Below, one piece after another: positions 10,532-19,090 of a stretch of 64,000 nucleotides of DNA; within the stretch, counting starts at the first letter, position 1; every line of letters begins with the position of its first letter. The DNA lies in assembly GCF_001305515.1 (NCBI RefSeq), contig NZ_LJYW01000001.1:2636253-2700252 (forward strand), read 5' to 3'. Source of the DNA: Prosthecodimorpha hirschii. GTDB lineage: Bacteria > Pseudomonadota > Alphaproteobacteria > Rhizobiales > Ancalomicrobiaceae. The translations under genes and the position numbers were made by a program. The notes beneath the pieces were generated by a model. The model was not told where the DNA came from, searched no databases, and worked only from the letters and a program-made list of their open reading frames with translations.

Positions 10532-11808
10532 CCGCGGGCTCCGCCGAAGAAGGCCAGCGCACGGGCCAGTTCGGCATGCTCACGGGCGGCCACATCGAGC
10601 GGCCGGCCGGCCGCGACCGCCGCCCAGGCCTGCCGGATGCTGGCAACGCCCGCCGCCGGGCCGTCCGGATGGGCCATGATGCCGCCGCCGGCCATGAACA
10701 GGAGGTCGGTATGGCCGACCGCCGCGTGGGTCGCCGGTGCCGTGCCGGCCCATTGGCCGGACGAGAAGGCCGGCAGGACGCGATCGTCGGTGCCGTCGGT
10801 CAGCGGCGCCGCGCAATCGCGCGCCGAGGCGACGACCTCCGCGTCCTCCTGGGCGAACTTGCCCTGCAGGCCGTGGACATGCATGTGATCGACGCCGGCC
10901 AGCCGCCACAGCGTCTGGTAGGCCTGGAACGAGATGCCGAGCATGGGATGGCGCGAGATGGCGCCATAGCCGTTGCGGTGGCCGTGGATGACCAGATCGG
11001 TCGAGCGGCGCAGGGTTTCGATCGCCGAGAAGCCGCACCAGTTGAGGCTCGCCATCACGCAGGTGCCCTCCTCGCGGGCGACCAGGTCGGCATGCCGGCG
11101 CATGGCGTCGGTCTCGTCGGTGATGTTGAAGGCGACCATCACGGCCTTGCCGGTCCGATCCCGATGGCGCCGCACGGCGGCCATGACGGCCGGAATGCGC
11201 TCGGCAAGCGGCGCGTGATCGGGATCGGCGGCGATCTCGTCGTCCTTGATGAAATCGAGCCCGGCCGCGCAGAGCTGCCCGACCAGGGCACCGGTTTCCG
11301 CGGCGCTCAATCCGACATTGGGTTTGATGATCGAACCGACCATCACGCCCGCTGGCACGCCGGTCAGCCGCCGGGTGCCGGCAATGCCCTGCGCCGGCAG
11401 CGGAAAGCGGCGCCGGAACGACCAGGGCAGGCGGAGACTCTCCAGGCGGAGCCCGGTCACCTCGCCGAGATCGTAGAGATTACCGGCGACCGTTGCGGCG
11501 AGGGTCGCCAGGTTGGCGCCGACATTGGCGACCGGAAAGGACAAGGTCACCCGCGCCCGGCGCCAGGGGCCGCCGATCGCCTTGCGGTCGAGCCAGGCGT
11601 TGGGCAGGCTCGGCGCCGCGGCCGGTTCGAGCTCCTCGACGCCGATGATCGCCGCGCGGGCCCGGTCGCGCAGCGCATCGGTCTCGCCTTGCACGCGGAT
11701 GAAGGTGCCGCAGCTCTGCTCGCCGGCCATGATCCCGGCAACCGCCTCGGGATCGAGCGGCGTCTCGATCAGGTAGCGCGCCTCGTAGCGCTCGGATGCT
11801 TGCGGCAC
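10528..11808 (-). CDS. oiaX: RuBisCO-like protein, probable 3-oxo-isoapionate-4-phosphate transcarboxylase/hydrolase (OiaX-like)
   Basis: 426-aa protein with the RuBisCO large-subunit fold. Active-site text: GSIIKPN (Lys162), FIKDDE (carbamylated-Lys position Lys188 with Asp190, Glu191), HGHRNG (275-280), and GVDHMHVHGLQGKF (His310, loop-6 Lys317). The metal-binding triad is therefore intact. In the known pathway OiaX splits 3-oxo-isoapionate-4-phosphate to 3-phosphoglycerate and glycolate. Start is GTG at 11808: similarity begins there, and the GAGGA site overlaps the stop of the VOC gene. It is coupled to the kinase by a 4-nt overlap. Family sure; substrate by context. Confidence 0.8.
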   Translation of the reverse strand: MPQASERYEARYLIETPLDPEAVAGIMAGEQSCGTFIRVQGETDALRDRARAAIIGVEELEPAAAPSLPNAWLDRKAIGGPWRRARVTLSFPVANVGANLATLAATVAGNLYDLGEVTGLRLESLRLPWSFRRRFPLPAQGIAGTRRLTGVPAGVMVGSIIKPNVGLSAAETGALVGQLCAAGLDFIKDDEIAADPDHAPLAERIPAVMAAVRRHRDRTGKAVMVAFNITDETDAMRRHADLVAREEGTCVMASLNWCGFSAIETLRRSTDLVIHGHRNGYGAISRHPMLGISFQAYQTLWRLAGVDHMHVHGLQGKFAQEDAEVVASARDCAAPLTDGTDDRVLPAFSSGQWAGTAPATHAAVGHTDLLFMAGGGIMAHPDGPAAGVASIRQAWAAVAAGRPLDVAAREHAELARALAFFGGARG

Positions 11809-11819
11809 GGGCGGCGTCC

Positions 11820-12359
11820 TCAGAGCTTGGACAGATCGGGGAAGGGCCGCACCGGATCGCTGCCGTCCCAGCCCTCGGAAGCCTCGCGGATCAGGCGGAA
11901 CATCTCGCCCTTCGGCCCGGCGACCTCCGACAGTTCGATCACCGTGCCCGGATGATACTCGGTATCGAAATAGACGAAACGGCCGCGCTCGCCGACCTCG
12001 CCGCTCATCACCGCCTTGAAGCCCTGTGCGGTCAGCCGGTCGAGGTCGGCGTCGTAGTCGGAGGTCCAGTAGGCGACATGCTGCAGGCCGGTATGGCCGG
12101 CGTCGCGGAAGTCGCGATACATCGACGGCACGTCGTTGCGGCACTGGATCAGCTCGATCTGCAGCGGACCGGAATTGGCCAGCGCGACCGAGTTGTGCGG
12201 CTCGTAGGCGACGCCGCGATACTGGTAGTTCCGGATCGGAACCTTCGGATTGTAGAAGAACGGGCCGACGCCGAGCACGCGGCTCCAGTAGTCCATGGCC
12301 TTTTCGATATCCGGCACGACATAGCCGGCCTGGCGGATATGGCCGAAGAAGCGACTCAT
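11820..12359 (-). CDS. VOC (glyoxalase/dioxygenase superfamily) protein
   Basis: 179 aa with two beta-alpha-beta-beta-beta modules. Likely metal ligands are His7 (FFGHIRQAGYVV), Glu in PLQIELIQ, His in TGLQHVAYW and Glu in TVIELSEV, as in Glyoxalase_4-like members. It is the third gene of the operon, after the TRAP transporter (40-nt gap) and 11 nt before the RuBisCO-like gene, so it probably acts on the same sugar acid, for example as an epimerase, isomerase or lactone-processing enzyme. I do not know this member in the described apionate pathways. Confidence 0.85.
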   Translation of the reverse strand: MSRFFGHIRQAGYVVPDIEKAMDYWSRVLGVGPFFYNPKVPIRNYQYRGVAYEPHNSVALANSGPLQIELIQCRNDVPSMYRDFRDAGHTGLQHVAYWTSDYDADLDRLTAQGFKAVMSGEVGERGRFVYFDTEYHPGTVIELSEVAGPKGEMFRLIREASEGWDGSDPVRPFPDLSKL

Positions 12360-12399
12360 CGGGAGATGCCTTCCAAAGAGGGAGCCGAGGGGGAGCGGA

Positions 12400-14325
12400 T
12401 CAGAATTTCAGGAAGCCGGTCGACAGCCACGGCACGGCGGCGACGACCAGGAGGCCGAGGATCAGGGCCAGCATGTAGCCGCCGATATGCCGGAGGCCTT
12501 CGTCCGGATTGACCTTGGAGATCGCGCAGGCGCCGTAGTAGCCGACGCCGAAAGGCGGGGCGAACAGGCCGATGCCCATGGCCAGGATGACCACCATGGC
12601 GTAGTGGACCTCGTGCACGCCGACCTGGCGGGCGATCGGAAAGAGCAGCGGGCCGAACAGGACGATCGCCGGGATGCCCTCGAGCACGCTGCCGAGGATC
12701 ACGAAGGCGACGATCGAGACGGCCAGGAAGCCCCAGGCGCCGCCCGGCAATGCGGCCATGATGCGCCCGAGGTCCTGCGAGAAGCCGGACTGGGTCAGCC
12801 CCCAGGCCATCGCGGTGGCGCAGCCGACGATGAAGATGATGGCGCCGGTCAGCGAGGCGGTCTCGATCAGCATCGGGCCGATCCGGCGCCAGTCGAAGCG
12901 GCGATAGACGACGAGCCCCATCACCACCGAATAGGCGATGCCGATGGTCGAGACCTCGGTGGCGGTGGCGACGCCCTCGACGACCGCGGCGCGGATGACG
13001 AAGGGCAGCGCGATCGCCGGCAGGGCGACCAGCGCGAGCTTCAGGATCTCGGGCGCCGGCACCCGCACGACATGACTCAAGTCCTCGTGCCGGTAGCGGC
13101 GCCAGACGACCGCGCACAGGGCGAGGCCGAGCACCACCGCCGGCAGCATGCCGCCGGTGAACAGCGCCGCGATCGACACGCCGGTGACCGACCCGATGGT
13201 GATCAGCACGATCGAGGGCGGGATGGTCTCGGTTTGCGCACCGGTGGCGGAGAGCAGCGCGACCAGATCGCCCGGCTTGGCGCCGCGCGCCTTCATCTCC
13301 GGGAACAGCACCGGGGCGATCGCGGCCATGTCGGCGATCTTCGATCCGGAAATGCCGGAGACCAGATACATCGCCCCGATCAGCACATAGGAGAGACCGC
13401 CGCGGACATGGCCGAGCAGGCTGGCCAGGAAGCGGATCATGGCGGCCGCCATGCCGGTCATCTCGATCAGGAGGCCGAGGAAGACGAACAGCGGCACGGC
13501 CAGCAGGATCAGATGGCTCATGCCCTCGTCGAGCCGGCCGACCATGACCAGGAGCGGTGTCGAGGTGGTCAGCGCCAGATAGCCGAAGGTGGCGAGCGCG
13601 AAGGAAAAGGCGATCGGCACGCCGGCGAAGACGTTGGTGGCGACGACGCCGACGAAGAAGATCACCAGGTTGAGCTTGCCGAGCGGCTTCAGCATCGGCC
13701 CGGCCCACCAGAACAGCGCGACCAGGCCGGCGGCGACCAGGATCGCGGCGAACGCGGGGCCGCGCGCATGCAGCCGGACGAAGCGCGCGAGCGCCGCCGC
13801 CAGCATCAGGGCGATGCCGGTCGGGATCGCGGCCGCCCGCCAGGCGTTGCTGATCTCCAAGGCCGGGGTGACGATGAAGCCCTCCTCCTGCGCGTAGTCG
13901 AGCGCGTGGTGGAAGATCAGCAGCAGGAACACGATCGACGCGGTCAGCGCCAGCGCCTCCAGGAAGGCCCGGGCGCCCGGCGAGACCCGGGAGACCAGCC
14001 CGGTCATGCGCATGTGCTCGCCGCGCCGGAGCGCCACCACGGCCCCCAGCATGGAGAGCCACAGGAACAGGATCGAGGCCAGTTCGTCCGACCAGACCAG
14101 CGGCGTGTGGAACAGGTAGCGGGCGGTGACGCCCGCCGCCAGGATGGCGATCTCGACCAGCACGATCGCGGCCGCGACCCACTCGACGGCGGTGCCGATG
14201 ACGTGATCGGCCCGCGCCGCGAGCGCGGCAAGGCCGGTCGGCGCGCCCGTCAGGGCGACGTCGGAAGGGCCCGCGGTGGCGGGGCGCGCGGCGGCGTGCA
14301 TATCCGTCGTACTCGGTTCGAGCAT
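12400..14325 (-). CDS. TRAP transporter, fused small and large membrane subunits (DctQM)
   Basis: 641 aa. Residues about 40-190 are a DctQ-like four-helix module (VTARYLFHTPLVWSDELA, LRRGEHMRM); the rest is DctM-like with about 12 helices (AVPLFVFLGLLIEMTGM, VSGISGSKIADMAAIAPVL, TGAQTETIPPSIVLI, FAPPFGVGYYGAC). It drives secondary uptake of an organic or sugar acid together with the DctP protein encoded just upstream (81-nt gap). Q-M fusion is a known variant. Inner membrane. Confidence 0.92.
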   Translation of the reverse strand: MLEPSTTDMHAAARPATAGPSDVALTGAPTGLAALAARADHVIGTAVEWVAAAIVLVEIAILAAGVTARYLFHTPLVWSDELASILFLWLSMLGAVVALRRGEHMRMTGLVSRVSPGARAFLEALALTASIVFLLLIFHHALDYAQEEGFIVTPALEISNAWRAAAIPTGIALMLAAALARFVRLHARGPAFAAILVAAGLVALFWWAGPMLKPLGKLNLVIFFVGVVATNVFAGVPIAFSFALATFGYLALTTSTPLLVMVGRLDEGMSHLILLAVPLFVFLGLLIEMTGMAAAMIRFLASLLGHVRGGLSYVLIGAMYLVSGISGSKIADMAAIAPVLFPEMKARGAKPGDLVALLSATGAQTETIPPSIVLITIGSVTGVSIAALFTGGMLPAVVLGLALCAVVWRRYRHEDLSHVVRVPAPEILKLALVALPAIALPFVIRAAVVEGVATATEVSTIGIAYSVVMGLVVYRRFDWRRIGPMLIETASLTGAIIFIVGCATAMAWGLTQSGFSQDLGRIMAALPGGAWGFLAVSIVAFVILGSVLEGIPAIVLFGPLLFPIARQVGVHEVHYAMVVILAMGIGLFAPPFGVGYYGACAISKVNPDEGLRHIGGYMLALILGLLVVAAVPWLSTGFLKF

Positions 14326-14406
14326 GGCGAGCGATCAAGGCGTTGGTGGTGCGGGTTCGCGAGACGGACGGGTAGCATCCGTCCCGATCGGACCCCTGCG
14401 GCGGCG

Positions 14407-15423
14407 TCAGGCGAGCTTGCCGACCGCGCCTTCCAGGAGGCCCCAGGCCTCGTCGCCGAAGCGGCCCTTCCATTCCGCGTAGAAGCCGGCCTCGCGCAGC
14501 TTGGCGCGGAAGCTGTCCGGGCTGGTGCGGTTGAAGGCGAGGCCCTTGGCTTCCAGATCGGCCTGCAGCGTCGCGTTGAGCTTGCGGATGTCGTCGCGCT
14601 GCTTCATGCCGGCATCGTTGATCGCACCGGCGACGATCTTCTGCAGGTCCTCCGGCAGGCCCTTCCAGGCGCGGCCGTTGGCGATGAACCAGAAGCCGTC
14701 CCAGATGTGGTTCGACAGCGCGCAGGCCTTCTGCACCTCGTAGAGCTTGGCCACCTGGATGATCGGCAGCGGGTTCTCCTGCGCGTCGACCACCTTGGTC
14801 TGCAGCGCCGAATAGACCTCGGAGAATTGCAGGCTGGCCGGGGCCGCGCCGAGGCCCTTGAACATCGAGATCGACAGCGGGCTGACCGGCACGCGGATCT
14901 TGAGGCCGGCCATGTCGGCGGCGGTCTGGATCGGCTTGCCCGAGGTGGTCATCTGGCGGAAGCCGTTGTCCCACATCTTCTCGAAGGCATAGAGGTTGAC
15001 CTTGGCGATCTCGGCGCGGACCTGGGCGCCGACCTTGCCGTCCATCGCGCCCCAGACCTGGTCGTAATCGGCGAAGGCGAAGCCGACCGCATTGATCGCG
15101 GCCGCCGGCACCAGGGTGGCGATGACCAGGGCGGACGGCGTGAAGAAGGTGATGCCGCCGCTGCGGACCTGCGAGAGCATGTCGGTGTCGCCACCAAGCT
15201 GATTGTTCGGGAAGATCTGGATCTGGACCCGCCCATTGGTCTCCTTGGCGATGCGCTCGACGGCCTCCTGGGCGCGGACGTTGAGCGGATGCGTGACCGG
15301 CAGGTTGTTGCCGTATTTCAGATCGAACTCGGCGGCGCGGGCGATGCCCGGGCGGCCCAGAGCGACGACGGCCGGCGCGGCGGCCAGCGACTTCAGAAGG
15401 GTGCGGCGGGTCAGGATGGCCAT
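14407..15423 (-). CDS. TRAP transporter substrate-binding protein (DctP family)
   Basis: 338-aa periplasmic receptor. The signal sequence has twin-Arg TRRTLLKSLAAAPAVVALG and ends near IARAA. Mature text includes GNNLPVTHPLNVRAQEAVER, IQIFPNNQLGGDTDML, DGKVGAQVRAEI, ADMAGLKIRVP (with the ligand-binding Arg region) and VVDAQENPLPIIQ. ATG at 15423 is preceded by GAGGAA; the upstream extension lacks a signal sequence. First gene of the sugar-acid operon, divergent from the LacI regulator. Confidence 0.92.
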   Translation of the reverse strand: MAILTRRTLLKSLAAAPAVVALGRPGIARAAEFDLKYGNNLPVTHPLNVRAQEAVERIAKETNGRVQIQIFPNNQLGGDTDMLSQVRSGGITFFTPSALVIATLVPAAAINAVGFAFADYDQVWGAMDGKVGAQVRAEIAKVNLYAFEKMWDNGFRQMTTSGKPIQTAADMAGLKIRVPVSPLSISMFKGLGAAPASLQFSEVYSALQTKVVDAQENPLPIIQVAKLYEVQKACALSNHIWDGFWFIANGRAWKGLPEDLQKIVAGAINDAGMKQRDDIRKLNATLQADLEAKGLAFNRTSPDSFRAKLREAGFYAEWKGRFGDEAWGLLEGAVGKLA

Positions 15424-15539
15424 GGGCGCGTTCCTCGAGGTTATGATTGATTTTGATGGTTCTTGATCCTCTTCCACGATAAGAATTGATGGCATGATCC
15501 GTCAAACATCGTTTTTGATGGACTTTGATGGGATATTTG
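15424..15539. promoter_or_regulatory. divergent control region of TRAP operon and lacI-type gene
   Basis: AT-rich compared with its flanks. It holds an imperfect palindrome TCAAACATCGTTTTTGA at 15502-15518, the kind of site LacI proteins bind, and four direct copies of TTGATGG at 15453, 15486, 15515 and 15525; the last two are 10 bp (one helical turn) apart. Operator function is inferred. Confidence 0.5.
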
Positions 15540-16613
15540 ATGACGGAGCCCCCCAACTCACCCTCGCCGCCGGGCCGGCCGCGCCAGAGCCGGCTGCCGC
15601 GCATCGCCGATGTGGCGCGCCTCTCGGGCGTCTCGACGGCGACCGTCGACCGCGTCCTGAACGGGCGGCCCGGGGTCCGGGCGCCGACGGTGCAGCGGGT
15701 GATGCGGGCGGCGGCGGAGATCGGCTATGCGGTCGAACTGCCGCCCGATCCCGCCGCGGCGCTGCAGCCGATGCGGCTGGCCTTCGTGCTGCCCGCCGGC
15801 ACCAACCGCTTCCTGGCCGGCCTCGGCCGGCTGATCACCGGGGCGACCGACCAACTCGCCGGCTTCAACATGCGGGCGCGGGTCGACTTCATCGAGAGCT
15901 TCAACCCCGACCTGCTCGGCCGGCATCTGAAGGAGCTCGGCCGCGATGTCGACGGCGTCGTCTTCATGGCCATCGACCATCCGGCGGTGCGCGAGGCGGT
16001 CAACGCCCTGGCCGACCGCGGCGTGCCGACCGTGACGCTGATCTCCGACATCGGCCTTGCCCGCCGCGCCGCCTATGTCGGGCTCGACAACCGCGCCGCC
16101 GGGCGCACGGCCGCCTATCTGATGGCCCGCTTCATCGGCCCGCGCCCGGCCAAGGTGGCGATGATCGCCGGCAGTCTCAGCTACCGCGCCCATGGCGAGC
16201 GCGAGATGGGCTTCCTGCACATGTTCCAGGAGGCCTATCCGGCGATCGAGGTGGTCGGCCTGCGCGAGGGCTACGACGACCAGGCCAAGAACTACCGTCA
16301 GACCCGGATGCTGCTCGCCCGGCACCCGGATCTGGCCGGCATCTACTGCATCGGCGGCGGCCCGGAGGGCATCGCCAAGGCGCTGAAGGAGGCGCGGCGC
16401 GACCAGGACGTGGTGCTGATCGGCCACGGCCTGACGCCGGAGGTGCGCGAACTGCTCGTCGACGGCACCATGGACGCGGTCATCACGCAGAACCCGCACG
16501 GTTCGCTGATGAACTGCGTCTCGATCTTCGCCAATATCCGCGCTGGCCGGCCGCCCGGGGACGGCGTCGAACCGGCCCGCTCCGAGGTGGTCTTCCGCGA
16601 GAACCTGCCCTGA
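15540..16613 (+). CDS. LacI family transcriptional regulator
   Basis: About 357 aa. N-terminal HTH reads RIADVARLSGVSTATVDRVLNGRPGVRAPT, followed by a periplasmic-binding-protein-like sensor domain (AFVLPAGTNRFLAGLGRLI, GVVFMAIDHPAVREAV, VGLDNRAAGRTAAYLMARF, AVITQNPHGSLMN). The domain resembles sugar receptors (Peripla_BP_4), so the inducer is likely the operon's sugar acid. ATG at 15540 is preferred (GGGA upstream); TTG 15525 and ATG 15528 are alternatives. Probably represses the divergent TRAP/oiaXK operon and itself. Confidence 0.93.
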   Translation: MTEPPNSPSPPGRPRQSRLPRIADVARLSGVSTATVDRVLNGRPGVRAPTVQRVMRAAAEIGYAVELPPDPAAALQPMRLAFVLPAGTNRFLAGLGRLITGATDQLAGFNMRARVDFIESFNPDLLGRHLKELGRDVDGVVFMAIDHPAVREAVNALADRGVPTVTLISDIGLARRAAYVGLDNRAAGRTAAYLMARFIGPRPAKVAMIAGSLSYRAHGEREMGFLHMFQEAYPAIEVVGLREGYDDQAKNYRQTRMLLARHPDLAGIYCIGGGPEGIAKALKEARRDQDVVLIGHGLTPEVRELLVDGTMDAVITQNPHGSLMNCVSIFANIRAGRPPGDGVEPARSEVVFRENLP

Positions 16614-16628
16614 TGCCGGCCGCCGCCG

Positions 16629-16940
16629 TCACGTGAATGCGGACGGCCGCGACGGGTCGGCAAGGCACAGATCGATCAGCCGGGCGACGCGCCAGGCCGC
16701 TTCGTCGAGTGCGGCGGTCAGGTCCGCTTCCGCAAGGGCCGGCGTCATGGCGGCGGCAAGACGACGCAAATCGGTCTCGCTCTCCGCCGAGGCGGCGAGG
16801 CTGAGCAGCACCGCGGCGGTATCGGCCGTCGACGGCGCGGCGGTCCGCAACGGCCTTGCGGTCCGAGCGCCGCGTCTGCGACGTCCGGCCCGCTCCGATG
16901 CGGCAAGCCAGGTGGCTGAAATGCGATCGATGTCCGTCAT
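16629..16940 (-). CDS. hypothetical 103-aa protein downstream of a cobalamin riboswitch
   Basis: Unrecognised. Starts MTDIDRISATWLAASERAG, then an Arg-rich stretch and an Ala/Leu-rich, acidic helical C-terminal half (ESETDLRRLAAAMTPALAEA, DEAAWRVARLIDLCLADP). No signal peptide or membrane helix. ATG at 16940 has GGAGGG 6 nt upstream. It is the only gene behind the B12 riboswitch (about 130 nt from the riboswitch end) and converges on the LacI gene 15 nt away. A B12-related role is implied by context only. Confidence 0.55.
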   Translation of the reverse strand: MTDIDRISATWLAASERAGRRRRGARTARPLRTAAPSTADTAAVLLSLAASAESETDLRRLAAAMTPALAEADLTAALDEAAWRVARLIDLCLADPSRPSAFT

Positions 16941-17072
16941 GGAGCCCTCCGCTCGGGTGCGGCGGAGAGCGCGGCGGACGGCGCGGCGGCGGACGCAGAT
17001 CCGCCGGAAGCGGACGCGTGGCGTCGACGAAGCCTCCGCCGGTGCACCCCGCCCGGACCTTGGTTCTTCTCG

Positions 17073-17280
17073 CGCCACGGCAGGTCTCCTGGCTCGCGGG
17101 TCATCACCGGTGCCCCGTCTTCCCGCACCGCCCGGGTTGCCCGGACGATGCAGTGACCATGGTGGAGCACCGGCTCACCGCCGACAGTTGCGGGGGCAGC
17201 TCCGGCCTTGCCCGCCTGAGCGGACGCACCGGATTCCCTCTTAGCCCGCGCGATCGTCTCGCGAAGGACCGTGACGCAGC
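17073..17280 (-). promoter_or_regulatory. cobalamin (adenosylcobalamin) riboswitch
   Basis: On the minus strand the conserved blocks occur in order: CTAAGAGGGAATCCGGTGCG, GAGCTGCCCCCGCAACTGT, GGTCACTG, and the B12 box AGCCAGGAGACCTGCC near 17079-17094. These are the signature elements of the cobalamin riboswitch. It should lower expression of the downstream ORF (16629-16940) when B12 is plentiful. It points away from rtcR, which begins 160 nt off on the other strand. Exact edges are approximate. Confidence 0.93.
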
Positions 17281-17442
17281 AAGCATAGGCGTCCGGCTTC
17301 GGCCCGGTCAATCGAATCCCGCAGGACGACACCTGCGGCCGGCGCGCCAGCCCGAAGCACCGACGCCCCCGCCCCGGCGTTCGGCCGTCTCGACAGGCCG
17401 GCACCACGGACTACTCTCGCGCGCCTCAGGCGGAGCCCGTCC

Positions 17443-19059
17443 ATGTCCGAATCGCCTTCGAAACGCCGCGTCGTGCTGGGCTTCATCGGCACCGTGCTGG
17501 ATGCCGGCCGCGCCGACCGGCGCTTCGACAAGTGGCGGCCGACGGTCGCCATGTGCGCCCATCCGAGCCTCCCGGTCGACCGCTACGAACTCCTGCGCGA
17601 TGCGCGCCATTCGGATCTGGCCGATACGCTGGCGGCCGACATGCGCGCCATCTCGCCGACGACCGAGGTCCGTCAGGTCGAGATGAACCTGACCGACCCC
17701 TGGGATTTCGAGGAGGTCTTCGCCGCGCTGCACGATTATTGCCGCGCCTATCCGTTCGATCCGGAGGCCGAGGACTACCTCGTCAACATCACCACCGGCA
17801 CCCATGTGGCGCAGATTTGCTGGTTCCTGCTCGCCGAGGCGCATTATGTGCCGGGCCGGATCGTACAGCTGACCCCGCCGAAGCGCTGGAAGGACGGCGC
17901 GCCGGGCGGCTACACGATCACGGATCTCGATCTCTCCCGCTACGACCGGATCGCGCGCCGCTTCCGGGCCGAGACCGTCGAGGCGACCTCGTTCCTGAAA
18001 TCCGGCATCGCCACCCGCAATCCGGCCTTCAACCGGATGATCGACCGGATCGAGCAGGTGGCGCTGCGCTCGCGCGCGCCGCTGCTGCTGACCGGGCCGA
18101 CCGGGGCCGGCAAGTCGCAGCTTGCCCGGCGCATCTACGATCTGAAGAAGACGCGGCGGCAGGTCGCCGGGCCGTTCGTCGAGGTCAATTGCGCCACCCT
18201 GCGCGGCGACAGCGCCATGTCGACCCTGTTCGGCCACGTCAAGGGCGCCTTCACGGGCGCGCTCGCCGAGCGGGCCGGCCTCCTCAAGAGCGCCGACGGC
18301 GGCATTCTGTTCCTGGACGAGATCGGCGAACTCGGCCCCGACGAACAGGCCATGTGCCTGCGCGCCATCGAGGACAAGCGCTTCCTGCCCGTCGGCGCCG
18401 ATCGGGAGACGGCGAGCGACTTCCAGCTGATCGCCGGGACCAACCGCGATCTCGGCCCCGCCGTCGCGGCCGGCCGCTTCCGCGAGGACCTGCTCGCCCG
18501 GCTCAACCTGTGGACCTTCGACCTGCCCGGCCTGAAGGACCGGCGCGAGGACATCGAGCCGAATGTCGAGTTCGAACTGAAGCGCCACGCCGAGCGCGAG
18601 GGCGTCAACGTCACCTTCAACCGTCAGGCGCGCGCCCGCTACATGGCCTTCGCGCTGTCGGCGGATGCGCTGTGGTCGGCCAATTTCCGCGATCTCGGCG
18701 CCTCGATCACCCGCATGGCCACACTCGCGCCGGGCGGCCGCATCGACGAGGCGGTGGTCGAGGAGGAGATCGGCCGGCTGATGGCGACCTGGCACGGCCA
18801 GCGCCGCGACGGCCCCGAGGCGCGGCTCGCCGGCCTCATCGAGGCCGACCGGCTCGCCCGGATCGACCCGTTCGACCGCTTCCAGCTCGCCGAGGTGATC
18901 CGCATCTGCCGCGAGAGCCCGAGCCTCAGCGCCGCCGGCCGCACCCTCTTCGCCGCCTCGCGCCTCGACAAGGCCTCATCCAACGACGCCGACCGCCTGC
19001 GCAAATACCTCACCCGCTTCGGCCTCGACTGGGCGACGGTGACGGAGCGTGGCGGGTAG
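17443..19059 (+). CDS. rtcR: RtcR, sigma-54-dependent activator of the RNA-repair (rtcBA) operon
   Basis: 538 aa. The N-terminal RtcR/CARF-type sensor domain (residues 1-180) includes RVVLGFIGTVLDAG and the ligand-site text NITTGTH (115-121). The AAA+ core has Walker A GPTGAGKS (218-225), the sigma-54 contact loop GAFTGA (268-273) and Walker B ILFLDE (288-293). The C-terminus resembles the usual RtcR DNA-binding end. Normally RtcR sits beside rtcB/rtcA and senses an RNA-derived ligand; here no rtcB or rtcA is adjacent, only a riboswitch on one side and repeats on the other. Confidence 0.95.
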   Translation: MSESPSKRRVVLGFIGTVLDAGRADRRFDKWRPTVAMCAHPSLPVDRYELLRDARHSDLADTLAADMRAISPTTEVRQVEMNLTDPWDFEEVFAALHDYCRAYPFDPEAEDYLVNITTGTHVAQICWFLLAEAHYVPGRIVQLTPPKRWKDGAPGGYTITDLDLSRYDRIARRFRAETVEATSFLKSGIATRNPAFNRMIDRIEQVALRSRAPLLLTGPTGAGKSQLARRIYDLKKTRRQVAGPFVEVNCATLRGDSAMSTLFGHVKGAFTGALAERAGLLKSADGGILFLDEIGELGPDEQAMCLRAIEDKRFLPVGADRETASDFQLIAGTNRDLGPAVAAGRFREDLLARLNLWTFDLPGLKDRREDIEPNVEFELKRHAEREGVNVTFNRQARARYMAFALSADALWSANFRDLGASITRMATLAPGGRIDEAVVEEEIGRLMATWHGQRRDGPEARLAGLIEADRLARIDPFDRFQLAEVIRICRESPSLSAAGRTLFAASRLDKASSNDADRLRKYLTRFGLDWATVTERGG

Positions 19060-19090
19060 GCGCGCGCCGCACCGCCATCCGGGCGGGCGA

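Noticed and set aside
12356-15604. 1,082-codon minus-strand frame across the TRAP genes
   Set aside because: Out-of-frame shadow of DctP and DctQM, rich in Arg and Gly with no motifs.
16937-17407. 156-codon minus-strand frame over the riboswitch
   Set aside because: Coincides with the conserved RNA element and shows no protein family features.
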